DNA of 64,000 bases from Paenibacillus pedocola (GCF_031599675.1 NZ_CP134223.1:3100001-3164000), one strand, 5' to 3'; shown: positions 24,171 to 33,303, counted from the stretch's first letter. Notes: generated from the letters alone by a model not told the origin. A program made the numbers and translations.

Positions 24171-25667
24171 ATGCCAACGATGACGAATGGGAATCCTGCT
24201 GCAGCTGAGCAGCCCTTCTCGCTAAAAGCCATACTGCCGCCATTGCTGGCAATTATAGTCGGGATGATTATGGTTATCCTGGACGGTACAGTTGTCAATG
24301 TGGCAGTACCTAAACTGGTTGAATATTTCAATACGGATCTGAAAACCGTCCAGTGGGCAATTACAGGCTACACCTTAGCCTTGGCTGCCGTGATTCCGCT
24401 GGCGGGTTACATGACGGACCGGTTCGGTTCCAAACAAGTGTTTGTTGCGACCGTAGCAATGTTCGTGCTGGGTTCGATGCTATGCTCTCTTGCGCAGACA
24501 TCTACACAGCTGGTTGTTTTCCGCGTCATTCAAGGTCTTGGCGGGGGAATGGTTGCCCCAATCGGGATGGCAATGGTATTCAGGCTGGCCCCTCCGGAAC
24601 GCAGAGGCTCCATTATGGGGATGCTGGGCATTCCGATGCTGCTAGCTCCTGCACTGGGTCCGGTGCTGTCGGGGTGGCTGGTGGAGTATGTAAGCTGGCA
24701 TTGGATTTTTCTGATTAATGTGCCGATCGGCATTGTGGGCATCATTCTGGGCATCAAATATTTGCCGACCACGGAGAAGAAAGGCAAAGCACATCTTGAT
24801 GTTCTCGGTATCATCCTGGCTCCGGTAGCCTTCTCGATGCTGGCTTACGGTGTCAATGAAGGCGGAAGCAACAGCTGGTCAGCTACCGGAACCATTGTTG
24901 GACTGTCTGTAGGCGGTGTGGCGCTAGTGCTCTTTGTTATCGTAGAACTGCTCCACAAGCATCCGCTGCTGGAACTGCGTGTATTCCGTTCATCGGACTT
25001 CTCCCGCGGAATTCTGCTCTCCTGGGTCACCCAGGCTGCATTATTTGGTTCCATGCTGTTCGTCCCTCTCTATCTGCAGCAAATCCGTAATTACACCCCA
25101 CTGGAAACCGGTCTGATTCTGCTTCCGCAAGCTTTGGCTTCGGGTATCGGAATGCCGATCGGGGGACGGCTGTTTGACAAAATCGGCGCCCGGCCGCTAT
25201 TGTTTGTGGGGCTAAGCATCATTTCAACAGCGCTGTTCATGTTATCTGGGATTACCACCGATACGGGACTTCCGCTAATTATGTTCTGGCTGTTTCTGAT
25301 GGGCCTGGGAATGGGCTTATCGATGATGCCTGTGAACACACATGTACTGAATTCCGCACCCCGTGAATGGGTTGGCCGGGTTACTCCCCTCACAGCTGCT
25401 GCACAGCAGGTGGTAGTCTCCTTTGCCGTTGCGGGCATGACCGGTTATTTAACGAGTCAGATTTCGGTTCACACCAAAGAATTGAGCGAAGGCGGCAATC
25501 CGCTGACAGCTGCGGTTCTTGGATTTAATGATGTGTTCTTTCTCTCGGCATGTATCGCTGTAGCGGGAGTGGTGATCAGTCTAATCCTGCGCAAGCCTAA
25601 GCAGCTTCAGCAGAAGGCTTCTGCGGATGGGCAGAACCCTGACCCGGCCATGATGATGGGACATTAA
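24171..25667 (+). CDS. MFS multidrug efflux transporter, DHA2 (EmrB/QacA) family
   Basis: The protein has 498 residues and about 14 membrane helices. DGTVVNVAVPKLVEYF is the DHA2 motif D1, RVIQGLGGGMVAPIGMAMV is motif B-like, and ALGPVLSGWLVEYVSWHWIFLINVPIG is motif C. The Met-rich tail PDPAMMMGH is unusual but short. The ATG at 24171 has GAGTGGAG upstream; GTG at 24159 is less likely. It pairs with the preceding TetR gene and is the second such efflux pair within 6 kb. Confidence 0.88.
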   Translation: MPTMTNGNPAAAEQPFSLKAILPPLLAIIVGMIMVILDGTVVNVAVPKLVEYFNTDLKTVQWAITGYTLALAAVIPLAGYMTDRFGSKQVFVATVAMFVLGSMLCSLAQTSTQLVVFRVIQGLGGGMVAPIGMAMVFRLAPPERRGSIMGMLGIPMLLAPALGPVLSGWLVEYVSWHWIFLINVPIGIVGIILGIKYLPTTEKKGKAHLDVLGIILAPVAFSMLAYGVNEGGSNSWSATGTIVGLSVGGVALVLFVIVELLHKHPLLELRVFRSSDFSRGILLSWVTQAALFGSMLFVPLYLQQIRNYTPLETGLILLPQALASGIGMPIGGRLFDKIGARPLLFVGLSIISTALFMLSGITTDTGLPLIMFWLFLMGLGMGLSMMPVNTHVLNSAPREWVGRVTPLTAAAQQVVVSFAVAGMTGYLTSQISVHTKELSEGGNPLTAAVLGFNDVFFLSACIAVAGVVISLILRKPKQLQQKASADGQNPDPAMMMGH

Positions 25668-25680
25668 CGCTAAGCTTGGC

Positions 25681-25730
25681 AAAAAGCCGCTGCAGCCTGT
25701 GGTAGTACCACAGTGCTGCAGCGGCTTTTT
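25681..25730. terminator. strong bidirectional terminator
   Basis: AAAAAGCCGCTGCAG (25681-25695) pairs perfectly with CTGCAGCGGCTTTTT (25716-25730); the loop itself can pair (CTGTGGTA/TACCACAG). A and T runs on both sides allow it to serve the converging MFS and EamA genes. Confidence 0.93.
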
Positions 25731-25743
25731 GCGCTTGGGCTCT

Positions 25744-26658
25744 TTAGATATCCGCTCTGCGTTTCTTGAGATATCGGGGGAAATGGGAAGCTGGGGACAT
25801 TTTGCCGAGCAGCTCGGAAGCGACAATGCCCAGCATCACCAGAGCAGCTCCCGCATAACCCTGCATCGACAGCTGTTCTCCGGCGAACCAGTAACCGAAG
25901 AAAGCGGCGAATACGGGCTCCAGTGAAAAAATCAGCCCGGTACGTGTCGGCGTGGTGAATTTCTGTGCAACCGGCTGCAGGATGAAACCGCAGGCGCTGC
26001 ACAGAATGCCGAGTGCCAGAATCGCGATCCAGCCTGGCATGTTGGACGGGAGGCGGGGAGTTTCGAATATGGCAGACAGCACAAATGCATAGCCACTCAC
26101 GAACCCGAGCTGGAGAATTCCGATGTTCAGCGAATCACAGCTTTTTACCGCCTTGCCGGTGACAAGGATTTGAACGGCATAAAACAGGGCTGACAGAATA
26201 CAGAGGAAATCACCCGGTTGAATGTGTAATGTAGAATTTAGCGTAAGCAGTCCGATGCCGGCTATGGCCAGTATTGCACCAAATACTTGCGCAGCGGCGA
26301 CTTTCTTACGGAAGACCAGGACATCGAGCATCGGGACAAAAATAACAGTCAAGGCGACCAGAAAACCTGCGTTGGAAGTCGTCGTTGTCTGCAGGCCAAA
26401 CGTAATGCAGGTGAATACGCCGAGCAATAAAAACCCGAGCAATGCCCCGTATCTCAATGTTCTGAGATTGATGCTGCGCAGCCGTCTGTGAAACAGAATT
26501 GCTGCTAAAATAAAAGCAAGTCCGAAGCGGAGGGCAATCAGGTTGAATTCCCCGAGAGTGCCCAGCCCCATCTTCATAAATATATAAGAGGAACCCCAGA
26601 ACATTGTTACAACCAGGAGCAGTAGCTCGGCCTTGAGCGGCTTCATCGTTGGTATCAT
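25744..26658 (-). CDS. EamA/DMT-superfamily transporter
   Basis: The protein has 304 residues with ten predicted membrane helices in two EamA repeats: LLLVVTMFWGSSYIFMK starts repeat one, and FLCILSALFYAVQILVTGK starts repeat two; LEPVFAAFFGYWFAGEQL is the conserved end motif. Members export amino acids or other metabolites. The start is uncertain: ATG 26658 lies only 2 bases after AAAAAGGA, ATG 26646 lies 14 after. The gene is divergent from a LysR regulator, which probably controls it. Confidence 0.82.
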   Translation of the reverse strand: MIPTMKPLKAELLLLVVTMFWGSSYIFMKMGLGTLGEFNLIALRFGLAFILAAILFHRRLRSINLRTLRYGALLGFLLLGVFTCITFGLQTTTTSNAGFLVALTVIFVPMLDVLVFRKKVAAAQVFGAILAIAGIGLLTLNSTLHIQPGDFLCILSALFYAVQILVTGKAVKSCDSLNIGILQLGFVSGYAFVLSAIFETPRLPSNMPGWIAILALGILCSACGFILQPVAQKFTTPTRTGLIFSLEPVFAAFFGYWFAGEQLSMQGYAGAALVMLGIVASELLGKMSPASHFPRYLKKRRADI

Positions 26659-26671
26659 CTTCCTTTTTCTT

Positions 26672-26752
26672 ATCTTGTGTTTATAGTATAATACGGTCAA
26701 TTACATAAGTTAACTGAATGTTTATCATAGCTTACATGAGAAAAATTCATGT
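26672..26752. promoter_or_regulatory. divergent EamA/lysR control region
   Basis: On the minus strand TTAACT, a 17-bp spacer and TATACT form a promoter for the transporter; its -35 lies in the palindrome AGTTAACT (26708-26715). ACATGA (26734-26739) and TCATGT (26747-26752), separated by 7 bases, form a perfect dyad of the size bound by LysR-type regulators. Autoregulation plus activation of the transporter is inferred. Confidence 0.5.
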
Positions 26753-26771
26753 TAAGAAAGGAGAAGGGAAG

Positions 26772-27650
26772 TTGAGTCTGAATAAGTATGAGGTCTTTCT
26801 GAAAGTGGTGGAGCTGGGCAGTTTAACGAAAGCAGCAGAAGTGCTGGGGTTCACGCAATCAGGAATCAGCCATACCATCAGCAGTCTGGAAATGGAGTTT
26901 GGATTTTCCCTGCTGCTGAGGAACCGCTCAGGAGTCAAGCTGACGGTCAACGGGGAACAGGTTGTGCCGGCGATGCGTGAGATTCTCAAGTGGAACGAGC
27001 AGCTGAAGCAGCAGGTTGCAGATATTCACGGGCTGGAGACGGGGACGATTACCATCGGAACCTTCACGAGTGTATCCGTGCATTGGCTCCCGGGGATGAT
27101 TAAAGAGTTCCGCCGGGAGTATCCTTATATTGAATTCAAGCTGATGGAGGGCGGATATCTTGAAATTGAGCAGTGGATTGAATCCGGGGTGATTGACTGC
27201 GGCTTCATCTCCCTGCCTACACGGGATAAATTTGAAGTGTTCCCCTTGAAAAAGGACCGGATGCTTGCGATCCTCTCCCAGGATCATCCGCTCTCTCAGG
27301 CTCCTTATATGCCGCTGGCGCAAATTGCGCATGAGGATTTCATTATCCAGAAGGCGGGTTCGGACTATGATGCCCGGCGGGTACTGGAAAAGGCCGGAAT
27401 CCATCCGAATATCAAATTTACTGCAGGGGATGACTCGGCGATTATCGCGATGGTTGAGAACGGTTTGGGGATCAGCATTCTTCCGGAAATGGTCATCACC
27501 CGCCAGAACCACAACGTAGCCATGCTGGAGCTGGAAGAACGCAGCTTCCGTTCGCTGGGTATAGCTGTGAATTCGCTAAAATATGCTTCACCGGCTGCCC
27601 GGCGGTTTCTGGCGCATGTGCAGGCCTGGCTGAAGGATTCTTCAGAATAA
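26772..27650 (+). CDS. LysR-family transcriptional regulator
   Basis: The protein has 292 residues. The N-terminal winged helix reads FLKVVELGSLTKAAEVLGFTQSGISHTISSLE; the effector domain (about 90-290) includes ETGTITIGTFTSVSVHWLPG and a C-terminal lobe with ENGLGISILPEMV. TTG at 26772 (MSLNKYEVF) has a GGAGAAGGG region upstream and matches the usual LysR start. It is divergent from an EamA transporter, an arrangement typical for an exporter controlled by its own substrate. The effector is unknown. Confidence 0.88.
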   Translation: MSLNKYEVFLKVVELGSLTKAAEVLGFTQSGISHTISSLEMEFGFSLLLRNRSGVKLTVNGEQVVPAMREILKWNEQLKQQVADIHGLETGTITIGTFTSVSVHWLPGMIKEFRREYPYIEFKLMEGGYLEIEQWIESGVIDCGFISLPTRDKFEVFPLKKDRMLAILSQDHPLSQAPYMPLAQIAHEDFIIQKAGSDYDARRVLEKAGIHPNIKFTAGDDSAIIAMVENGLGISILPEMVITRQNHNVAMLELEERSFRSLGIAVNSLKYASPAARRFLAHVQAWLKDSSE

Positions 27651-27712
27651 GACTCGGCAGTTGAATGTACGGTTGACGGGCGCCAGTCCCCATGAGAAAA
27701 TGTACGCGATAT

Positions 27713-27726
27713 ATTAAGCGTTTACA
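27713..27726 (+). promoter_or_regulatory. possible cre (CcpA) site
   Basis: ATTAAGCGTTTACA matches 8 of the 10 fixed positions of the catabolite response element TGWNANCGNTNWCA; the first two bases differ. It lies about 50 bp upstream of a carbohydrate dehydrogenase gene. This is a weak call on its own. Confidence 0.35.
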
Positions 27727-27774
27727 AATTTGCTTCAGGCAGCTTAACTACAACGGATCTCAAGGAGGAGTAAG

Positions 27775-28935
27775 ATGAAACAGCTTCGTATTGGAATGAT
27801 CGGCTACAAATTTATGGGCAAGGCCCACAGCAATGCCTACCGCAGTCTTCCGATGTTCTTCCCGCAGGTTTTGAAGCCGGAGATGTCCGTTATCTGCGGC
27901 CGGAATGCTGAAGCGGTGGGAGCCGCAGCGGATCAGCTGGGCTGGGCGGAAAGTGTAACCGACTGGCAGGAGCTGATCAACCGTGATGATATCGATCTAA
28001 TCGATATCAACGCTCCGAGCAATGCGCATAAAGAGATTGCCCTGGCGGCGGCTAAGGCTGGCAAGCATATTTTCTGTGAGAAGCCGCTGGCGCTGAATCT
28101 GGCAGATTCCCGCGAAATGCTGGATGCTGCCAATGCTGCAGGAATTAAGCATATGATTGGTTTCAATTACCGGTTTTCTCCTGCAGTGAGGCTGGCGAAG
28201 CGGCTGGTGGAGAGCGGCCGGCTCGGGAAGATTTATCATTTTCGCGCCTGGTTTCTTCAGGACTGGATTCTGGACCCTGAGTTTCCGCTCGTCTGGAGGC
28301 TGCAGAAGGAGGTCGCCGGCTCCGGTTCCCATGGGGATCTGGGAGCGCATTTAATTGATTTGGCTCATTTTCTGGTAGGGGATGTGCAGGAAGTAATCGG
28401 CATGAGTGAGACGTTCATCAAAGAGCGTCCTCTAGCAGCAGAAATGACCGGGCTAAGCGCCCGGGCGGGGAAAGACGCGCCAAGGGGAGCTGTTACGGTT
28501 GACGATGCCACTTTATTCCTGGCCCGTTTTGCGAACGGTGCACTCGGCAGCTTTGAAGCTACACGGTTTGCCGCCGGTCACCGTTCGACAAATTCCTTTG
28601 AAATCAACGGCAGTCTGGGCAGTGTGAAATTTGATTTTGAGCGGATGAATGAGCTGGAAGTGTATCTGACCTCTGACGCTGAGGATGTGCAGGGCTTTCG
28701 CCGTGTCCTGGCCACAGACCCTGCTCATGATTATGCCGAAGCCTGGTGGCCGCCGGGGCATACGATCGGCTTCGAGCATACGTTTATTCACGAAATGCTG
28801 GAGCTGTCCTCCGCAATCTCCGAAGGACGCCAGCCGGAACCGAACTTTAACGACGGTGTGAAATGCCAGGCAGTGCTGGAAGCGGTAGAACGCTCGATCA
28901 CAGAGCGGCGATGGGTCGAAATATCGGAAATGTAA
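27775..28935 (+). CDS. Gfo/Idh/MocA-family oxidoreductase (first)
   Basis: The protein has 386 residues. The N-terminal Rossmann fold has GMIGYKFMGKAHSNAY, and HIFCEKPLALN carries the conserved EKP with the catalytic Lys. The C-terminal alpha/beta domain includes GSGSHGDLGAHLIDLAHFL with the conserved His/Asp. Family members oxidise or reduce sugars, inositols and related polyols with NAD(P). GGAGGAG lies just upstream. It is followed by an unrelated lipoprotein gene, but a second family member, an epimerase and an AraC regulator lie within 3 kb. Confidence 0.88.
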   Translation: MKQLRIGMIGYKFMGKAHSNAYRSLPMFFPQVLKPEMSVICGRNAEAVGAAADQLGWAESVTDWQELINRDDIDLIDINAPSNAHKEIALAAAKAGKHIFCEKPLALNLADSREMLDAANAAGIKHMIGFNYRFSPAVRLAKRLVESGRLGKIYHFRAWFLQDWILDPEFPLVWRLQKEVAGSGSHGDLGAHLIDLAHFLVGDVQEVIGMSETFIKERPLAAEMTGLSARAGKDAPRGAVTVDDATLFLARFANGALGSFEATRFAAGHRSTNSFEINGSLGSVKFDFERMNELEVYLTSDAEDVQGFRRVLATDPAHDYAEAWWPPGHTIGFEHTFIHEMLELSSAISEGRQPEPNFNDGVKCQAVLEAVERSITERRWVEISEM

Positions 28936-28999
28936 TCTTGCTGCAACATTTACCCCGAATTTGCCGTTTGAGAGAGTAGAAATTTCGGGGGAGTGGCTG

Positions 29000-29752
29000 A
29001 TGATGTTCAGGATCAAGGTTGCTTACATTTGGATCACCGCGGCAATTTTGCTGCTTGGCGGCTGTTCGGAAGCGCGGGATTCAGGGGATGGGCCCGAAGC
29101 AGCCCTGATCTCGGCTAACCCGTATGATGTCCGTCATTTTTTAGCTGATCAAGCTATCACAAATGGAGACATTTATCTGGAGGATAATAAAGTCCATATC
29201 AATATAGTCGGGCTAGGCAGAGAGGTGGCAGAACGTTTTGCCGGAAAGTTCACCCCAACCAGCTATGTTCTTCATAATGTAACCTACACTTCAGGTGAGC
29301 TGGAGTCGGCATATACTATGCTGTCCGATCCGGAACTCTTCAACCAGCTTAATTTATACGGTTCATGGATTGATGTTAAGCAGAATAAGATTTGGATTTC
29401 TGTACCGGATGATTATTTGGCATCTGCCCGAAAAATACTGGAACAGCAAATAGATCCCGGTATGCTATCTTATGAGATTCGTGAACTCGGGGAGCCGCAT
29501 GTGACCGGCACCATTGTTCAGCTTGAAGCTGATCCGGTGAAGCGGATCCTGATCCTGGAGCCGGGCAAAGAGGACCCGACCTACTGGTTCTCTATAAATC
29601 AGCGTTCGGAGCTGTATAATGCTCAGGGCCAAAAGGCCGGGTGGACGGATCTGAAGCCCGGACAGCAGGTCCACCTTTGGAGCACCGGTATGGTTGAAGA
29701 CTCTCTGCCTGCACAGGCGACGGTGCGACGGCTTGAGCTGATTACGAAATAG
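29000..29752 (+). CDS. lipoprotein with DUF3221-like C-terminal domain
   Basis: The protein has 250 residues. A lipoprotein signal ends in LLLGGC with Cys22 as the lipidated residue. The middle part (about 40-150) has a topology seen in small exported sensor-like domains (VHINIVGLGREVAERFAGKF). The C-terminal 80 residues (VTGTIVQLEADPVKRILIL, then TDLKPGQQVHLWSTG) resemble DUF3221, an OB-like fold in Bacilli lipoproteins. The function is unknown. ATG 29000 is preferred because GGGGGAG precedes it by about 6 bases. Confidence 0.7.
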   Translation: MMFRIKVAYIWITAAILLLGGCSEARDSGDGPEAALISANPYDVRHFLADQAITNGDIYLEDNKVHINIVGLGREVAERFAGKFTPTSYVLHNVTYTSGELESAYTMLSDPELFNQLNLYGSWIDVKQNKIWISVPDDYLASARKILEQQIDPGMLSYEIRELGEPHVTGTIVQLEADPVKRILILEPGKEDPTYWFSINQRSELYNAQGQKAGWTDLKPGQQVHLWSTGMVEDSLPAQATVRRLELITK

Positions 29753-29766
29753 TGTCATAGATGAAG

Positions 29767-29803
29767 AAGAGCACCGCTCACATGCCGTGAAGGGTGCTCT
29801 TTT
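29767..29803. terminator. bidirectional terminator between lipoprotein and araC genes
   Basis: AAGAGCACC (29767-29775) pairs with GGGTGCTCTT (about 29792-29801), with flanking A and T residues. Confidence 0.8.
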
Positions 29804-29810
29804 GCTGTAA

Positions 29811-30677
29811 TTAACGCCTGGCTCCGGATGGTGTAAGCCCTTTATATTGTTTGTAGAGCTTTGTGAAATAATTAGGATTGTCACAACCCACCTTGCCGGC
29901 AATTTCAGTCACCGAATCATTTGTCTCCAGCAGCAGCCGCTCGGCTTCATTTACCCGGCACAAGTTCACATAGTCTATAAAGGTGCGGCCGGTCAGTTTT
30001 TTGAATGTTTTACAGAAGTGGTAGGGATTCAGATTCACAAACTTGGCAGCAAACTCAATGCTGATTTTCTCATCGATATGGCTTTCCAGATATTCCAGCA
30101 GCGGTTTGAAGCGTTCCCTGCTCTGGGAATACCGTTCGTTCTGGTGCCTATCACTCATCTGCTGCGGCGGGAAGGTGCGGGCCAGCAGGGTGAAGAATAA
30201 ATGCAGCTGATTCTTTACTACAAGCTGAAAAGCCGGGCCTTGCTGCATCACTTCAGAAATAATGGATTCGAGCAGATGGAAGTATGCGGAACACCCGGAA
30301 TGGTGATCTGCCGGCTTTACCGGGAACTGATACCGGTTATTTAAATAAGGAGCCACAAACTGCTCATGCTGTGAGTCCTGATTCCGGTCTTTAAACAGGG
30401 AGGCATGAAATACGATTGAGACGTAAGCGATATCTCCTTGTATCAGGCTATATCCGACGTGCAGCCCACCGGAAGGGACGATGATTACGTCTCCCGGTGC
30501 CGCGTAATAGGGCTTGCTGTCCACATGAAAGATAGCGCTTCCCTGCTGCATCACGATAATCTCGAAATGTTCATGCCAGTGCATGAACAGGATATTCTGT
30601 TCTGCTTTGGCCCCTTTGCATTCATTGAAAAAAAGCCGGAAGGGGTAAGTTTTCTCTTCAAGCTCGGGATATTCCAT
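29811..30677 (-). CDS. AraC-family regulator with cupin sensor domain (carbohydrate cluster)
   Basis: The protein has 288 residues. The N-terminal cupin carries HWHEHFEIIVMQQGSAIFHV and APGDVIIVPSGGLHVGYSL. The C-terminal AraC DNA-binding domain has ISIEFAAKFVNLNPYHFCKTFKKLTG and VTEIAGKVGCDNPNYFTKLYKQYKG. The ATG at 30677 lies 5 bases after GGAGGAG; an upstream GTG at 30716 lacks a site. It is divergent from the epimerase/dehydrogenase operon, which it probably activates in response to a sugar. Confidence 0.88.
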   Translation of the reverse strand: MEYPELEEKTYPFRLFFNECKGAKAEQNILFMHWHEHFEIIVMQQGSAIFHVDSKPYYAAPGDVIIVPSGGLHVGYSLIQGDIAYVSIVFHASLFKDRNQDSQHEQFVAPYLNNRYQFPVKPADHHSGCSAYFHLLESIISEVMQQGPAFQLVVKNQLHLFFTLLARTFPPQQMSDRHQNERYSQSRERFKPLLEYLESHIDEKISIEFAAKFVNLNPYHFCKTFKKLTGRTFIDYVNLCRVNEAERLLLETNDSVTEIAGKVGCDNPNYFTKLYKQYKGLTPSGARR

Positions 30678-30822
30678 GAGCTCCTCCGGATAGGTCACTG
30701 CATCATCAACTCCCACAAGATTCTGCTATATTAGCACAAGATAAGAAGAGATTTCACTTAAGATCGGCTTTATACTTGGTTTATTGAACTTAATATAAAC
30801 CAATATTGGAGTGGTGCACAAG

Positions 30823-31710
30823 ATGGAAGAACATTTGAGAATCGGTACCCTGGTCGGCGGCGGAGATGCCGTAAGCGTCATTCCGCAAATCGTTAAACAC
30901 GGCTTCGAATCCTTCAGCCTGACCTTCTGGCAGACTACGGGAGCTACCAATCTGGCGGAAACAGCTGCACGGGTGCGCGAACTGGCTGCTGAGCATCATT
31001 TTGTGATCTCTGCAGTTGGTGTATTCGGCAATCCGTTAACAGGTACCGGTGACAACGCCGACACCTTGGCCAGCTGGGAACGGCTGATCGATCACGCCCA
31101 TCTCTTCGGCACTGATATCGTAAACGGTTTCACGGGACGTCTGACCGACTGCTCCATTGATGAATCCTTACCTAAGTTCGCGGAAGTATTCGGAGAGCTA
31201 TCCAGAAGAGCCGCCGATAAAGGAGTCAAAATCGCCTTTGAAAACTGCTCGATGGGCGGGAACTGGCAGACCGGGGATTGGAATATCGCACACAATCCTA
31301 CAGCCTGGGAAAAGATGTTCAATGCTGTCCCTGCGGACAATCTGGGGCTGGAGTGGGAACCGTGCCACCAGATGGTAGCGCTTATAGATCCTATTCCGCA
31401 GCTGCGGAAATGGACGGACAAAATATTCCATGTACATGGCAAGGATGCTACGATTGCCTGGGATATCGTCAAAGAGTACGGTATCCATGGTCCAAAAGAG
31501 TATGTATGGCATCGTACGCCAGGTTTCGGAGATACCAATTGGACAGATGTTATCAGCATTCTTCGTCAAGCCGGATACAAAGGCACAATCGACATTGAAG
31601 GTTGGCACGATCCGGTCTACCGTGATGAGCTTGAAATGACCGGCCAGGTCCATGCACTGAATTATTTAAAAACTTGCCGGGGCGGAAGCTTTGTGCCCAA
31701 TCCGCGCTAA
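30823..31710 (+). CDS. sugar phosphate isomerase/epimerase (TIM barrel, AP endonuclease 2-like)
   Basis: The protein has 295 residues with a TIM-barrel pattern: ESFSLTFWQTTGATN, VISAVGVFGNPL, KGVKIAFENCSMGGNWQTGDWNIA with the metal Glu, LEWEPCHQMVALIDP, IFHVHGKDA with metal His, and a C-terminal DIEGWHDPVYRDE with the last metal Glu. Members isomerise or epimerise sugars and inosose-type compounds with a divalent metal. The ATG at 30823 follows GGAGTGG. It forms an operon with the next dehydrogenase (22-bp gap) and is divergent from an AraC regulator. Confidence 0.87.
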   Translation: MEEHLRIGTLVGGGDAVSVIPQIVKHGFESFSLTFWQTTGATNLAETAARVRELAAEHHFVISAVGVFGNPLTGTGDNADTLASWERLIDHAHLFGTDIVNGFTGRLTDCSIDESLPKFAEVFGELSRRAADKGVKIAFENCSMGGNWQTGDWNIAHNPTAWEKMFNAVPADNLGLEWEPCHQMVALIDPIPQLRKWTDKIFHVHGKDATIAWDIVKEYGIHGPKEYVWHRTPGFGDTNWTDVISILRQAGYKGTIDIEGWHDPVYRDELEMTGQVHALNYLKTCRGGSFVPNPR

Positions 31711-31732
31711 ACCAGATGGGGGAGAATAAAGT

Positions 31733-32800
31733 ATGACAGCAGAATACCGCATAGCTCTAGCCGGCTGCGGAGGGATGGCGAATGAGTGGCTTGGCTATGT
31801 CTTGAAGCGGCAGGATGCCGAGATTGTTGCACTGGTGGATATCCGCGTGGAATCGGCTGAAAATATGGCAGTTAAGCATGGGCTTACTGTTCCGGTTTTT
31901 ACCGATATCAAACAAGCTATAGAACAGACCGGTGCGAATCTGGTATTTGATGTGACAGTTCCATCAAGCCATTTCAACATTGCCCGTACGTCACTTGAGC
32001 TGGGCTGCAATGTGTTCAGTGAAAAGCCGCTGGCTGAAACGCTGGAGCAGTGTACTGAGATCGTTGCAATTGCTGAACGTACCGGGCGCTCCCATACCGT
32101 AATGCAGAACCGCCGGTATGATCCTCGTATCCGCGCCCTGCGGGAACAGATTAAAACCGGGACGATCGGCCGGGTAGGCTATGTCGGGGCGAGCTTTTTC
32201 CTGGCACCGCATTTCGGAGGATTTCGCGATGTGATGGACAGTCCGCTGCTCCTGGATATGGCGATTCATACCTTCGACCAGGCCCGGTTCATCAGCGGAG
32301 CAGACCCGGTTACTGTGTACTGCCAGGAATTTAATCCACCGGGGTCGTGGTATGCCGGTAATGCGGCAGCTGTCTGCATTTTTGAAATGTCAGACGGTTC
32401 GGTATTCAGTTATCAGGGCTCATGGTGTGCCGAAGGTGCGCCTACCTCGTGGGAATCTTCCTGGCGGGTTCAGGGTGAGAAGGGCGCCATCATCTGGGAT
32501 GGTCTAGGCATGCCATATGCCGAAGTATTGGACACAAATGAGCACGCAGGCAAGTTCATGAACGATTATGTACGGGTGGAAGGAGCAGCGGCTGATATGG
32601 AGGAGACGTTCCATCATGGCTGCCTCCGGGAAATGTTCCTGTCTCTAAGTGAACAGCGCCCCGCCGAAACGGATTGCCGGGATAATATCTACAGTATGGC
32701 TATGGTGTTTGGAGCTCTGGAAAGTGCCCGGACCGGCCGCAAGCTGGATATTGCCGAAATGATGAACCGTTCCGTACAACCGTTGAAGCAGGAGACTTAG
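31733..32800 (+). CDS. Gfo/Idh/MocA-family oxidoreductase (second)
   Basis: The protein has 355 residues. The Rossmann fold starts ALAGCGGMANEWLGYVL; VFSEKPLAETL has the conserved EKP. The second domain shows RRYDPRIRALREQI and LLDMAIHTFDQARFI with the conserved His. It differs clearly from the first family member at 27.8 kb. Together with the epimerase it could interconvert a keto-sugar or inosose intermediate: dehydrogenase, isomerase, dehydrogenase is a known pathway layout. The specific sugar is not assignable. Confidence 0.88.
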   Translation: MTAEYRIALAGCGGMANEWLGYVLKRQDAEIVALVDIRVESAENMAVKHGLTVPVFTDIKQAIEQTGANLVFDVTVPSSHFNIARTSLELGCNVFSEKPLAETLEQCTEIVAIAERTGRSHTVMQNRRYDPRIRALREQIKTGTIGRVGYVGASFFLAPHFGGFRDVMDSPLLLDMAIHTFDQARFISGADPVTVYCQEFNPPGSWYAGNAAAVCIFEMSDGSVFSYQGSWCAEGAPTSWESSWRVQGEKGAIIWDGLGMPYAEVLDTNEHAGKFMNDYVRVEGAAADMEETFHHGCLREMFLSLSEQRPAETDCRDNIYSMAMVFGALESARTGRKLDIAEMMNRSVQPLKQET

Positions 32801-32823
32801 CTCCGTGAATCTTATGAACCAAA

Positions 32824-32870
32824 AAAATCAGCCCCAATCCGCCACATTCTGCGGGTTGGGGCTGATTCTT
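32824..32870. terminator. bidirectional terminator
   Basis: AATCAGCCCCAA (32826-32837) pairs with TTGGGGCTGATT (32856-32867); runs of A before and T after make it usable from both sides. Confidence 0.9.
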
Positions 32871-32885
32871 TACGTATACATAATA

Positions 32886-33092
32886 CTAGAAACCTTTATA
32901 TTGCGGTTCCTCTTGTTCAAGCTGTGTAACGCGGCCTTCGACCTGTTGAACAATCTGCTGTGTCTGTTCAGCAGCGTTAGTAAACAGGGTTTTGGCTTCT
33001 TCATTTTGGGTTTCCATGGCGAACTGCTCCAGACTTGCTTGTGCGCTTTTTAAAGAAGACAGGCATGTCTTCACTTGTGAGGCAACAGTCAT
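32886..33092 (-). CDS. DUF1657 family small protein
   Basis: The protein has 68 residues, helical, starting MTVASQVKTCLSSLKSAQASLEQF and continuing EEAKTLFTNAAEQTQQIVQQVEGRV, the DUF1657 pattern. GGAGG lies 8 bases before the ATG. In Bacilli and relatives such proteins accompany DUF421 and SpoVA-type genes in spore-resistance operons. Here it is divergent from a DUF421 gene whose protein has a DUF1657-like tail, so the two are probably functionally linked. Confidence 0.85.
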   Translation of the reverse strand: MTVASQVKTCLSSLKSAQASLEQFAMETQNEEAKTLFTNAAEQTQQIVQQVEGRVTQLEQEEPQYKGF

Positions 33093-33303
33093 CTCTTATA
33101 TCCTCCTAATCGTTGAGTAAATGATCGTTATCTAGTATCTGACTACATGCTTACAGTCATTCAGGTAACAGTTACCATTAATGGTTTAGGTTTCTTCAGC
33201 AGCGTGCTGCAAGAAATTATTGCTAGTCTAAGCCAGCCTTTTTTGACAAATAATGTTGGTACGTAATGTCCGCATGCATTAAAAATCAAATGGAGGGTTC
33301 AAC

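Noticed and set aside
33093..33303. Sigma-G promoters in the DUF1657/DUF421 gap
   Set aside because: No pair of -35 and -10 boxes with proper spacing was found by eye.
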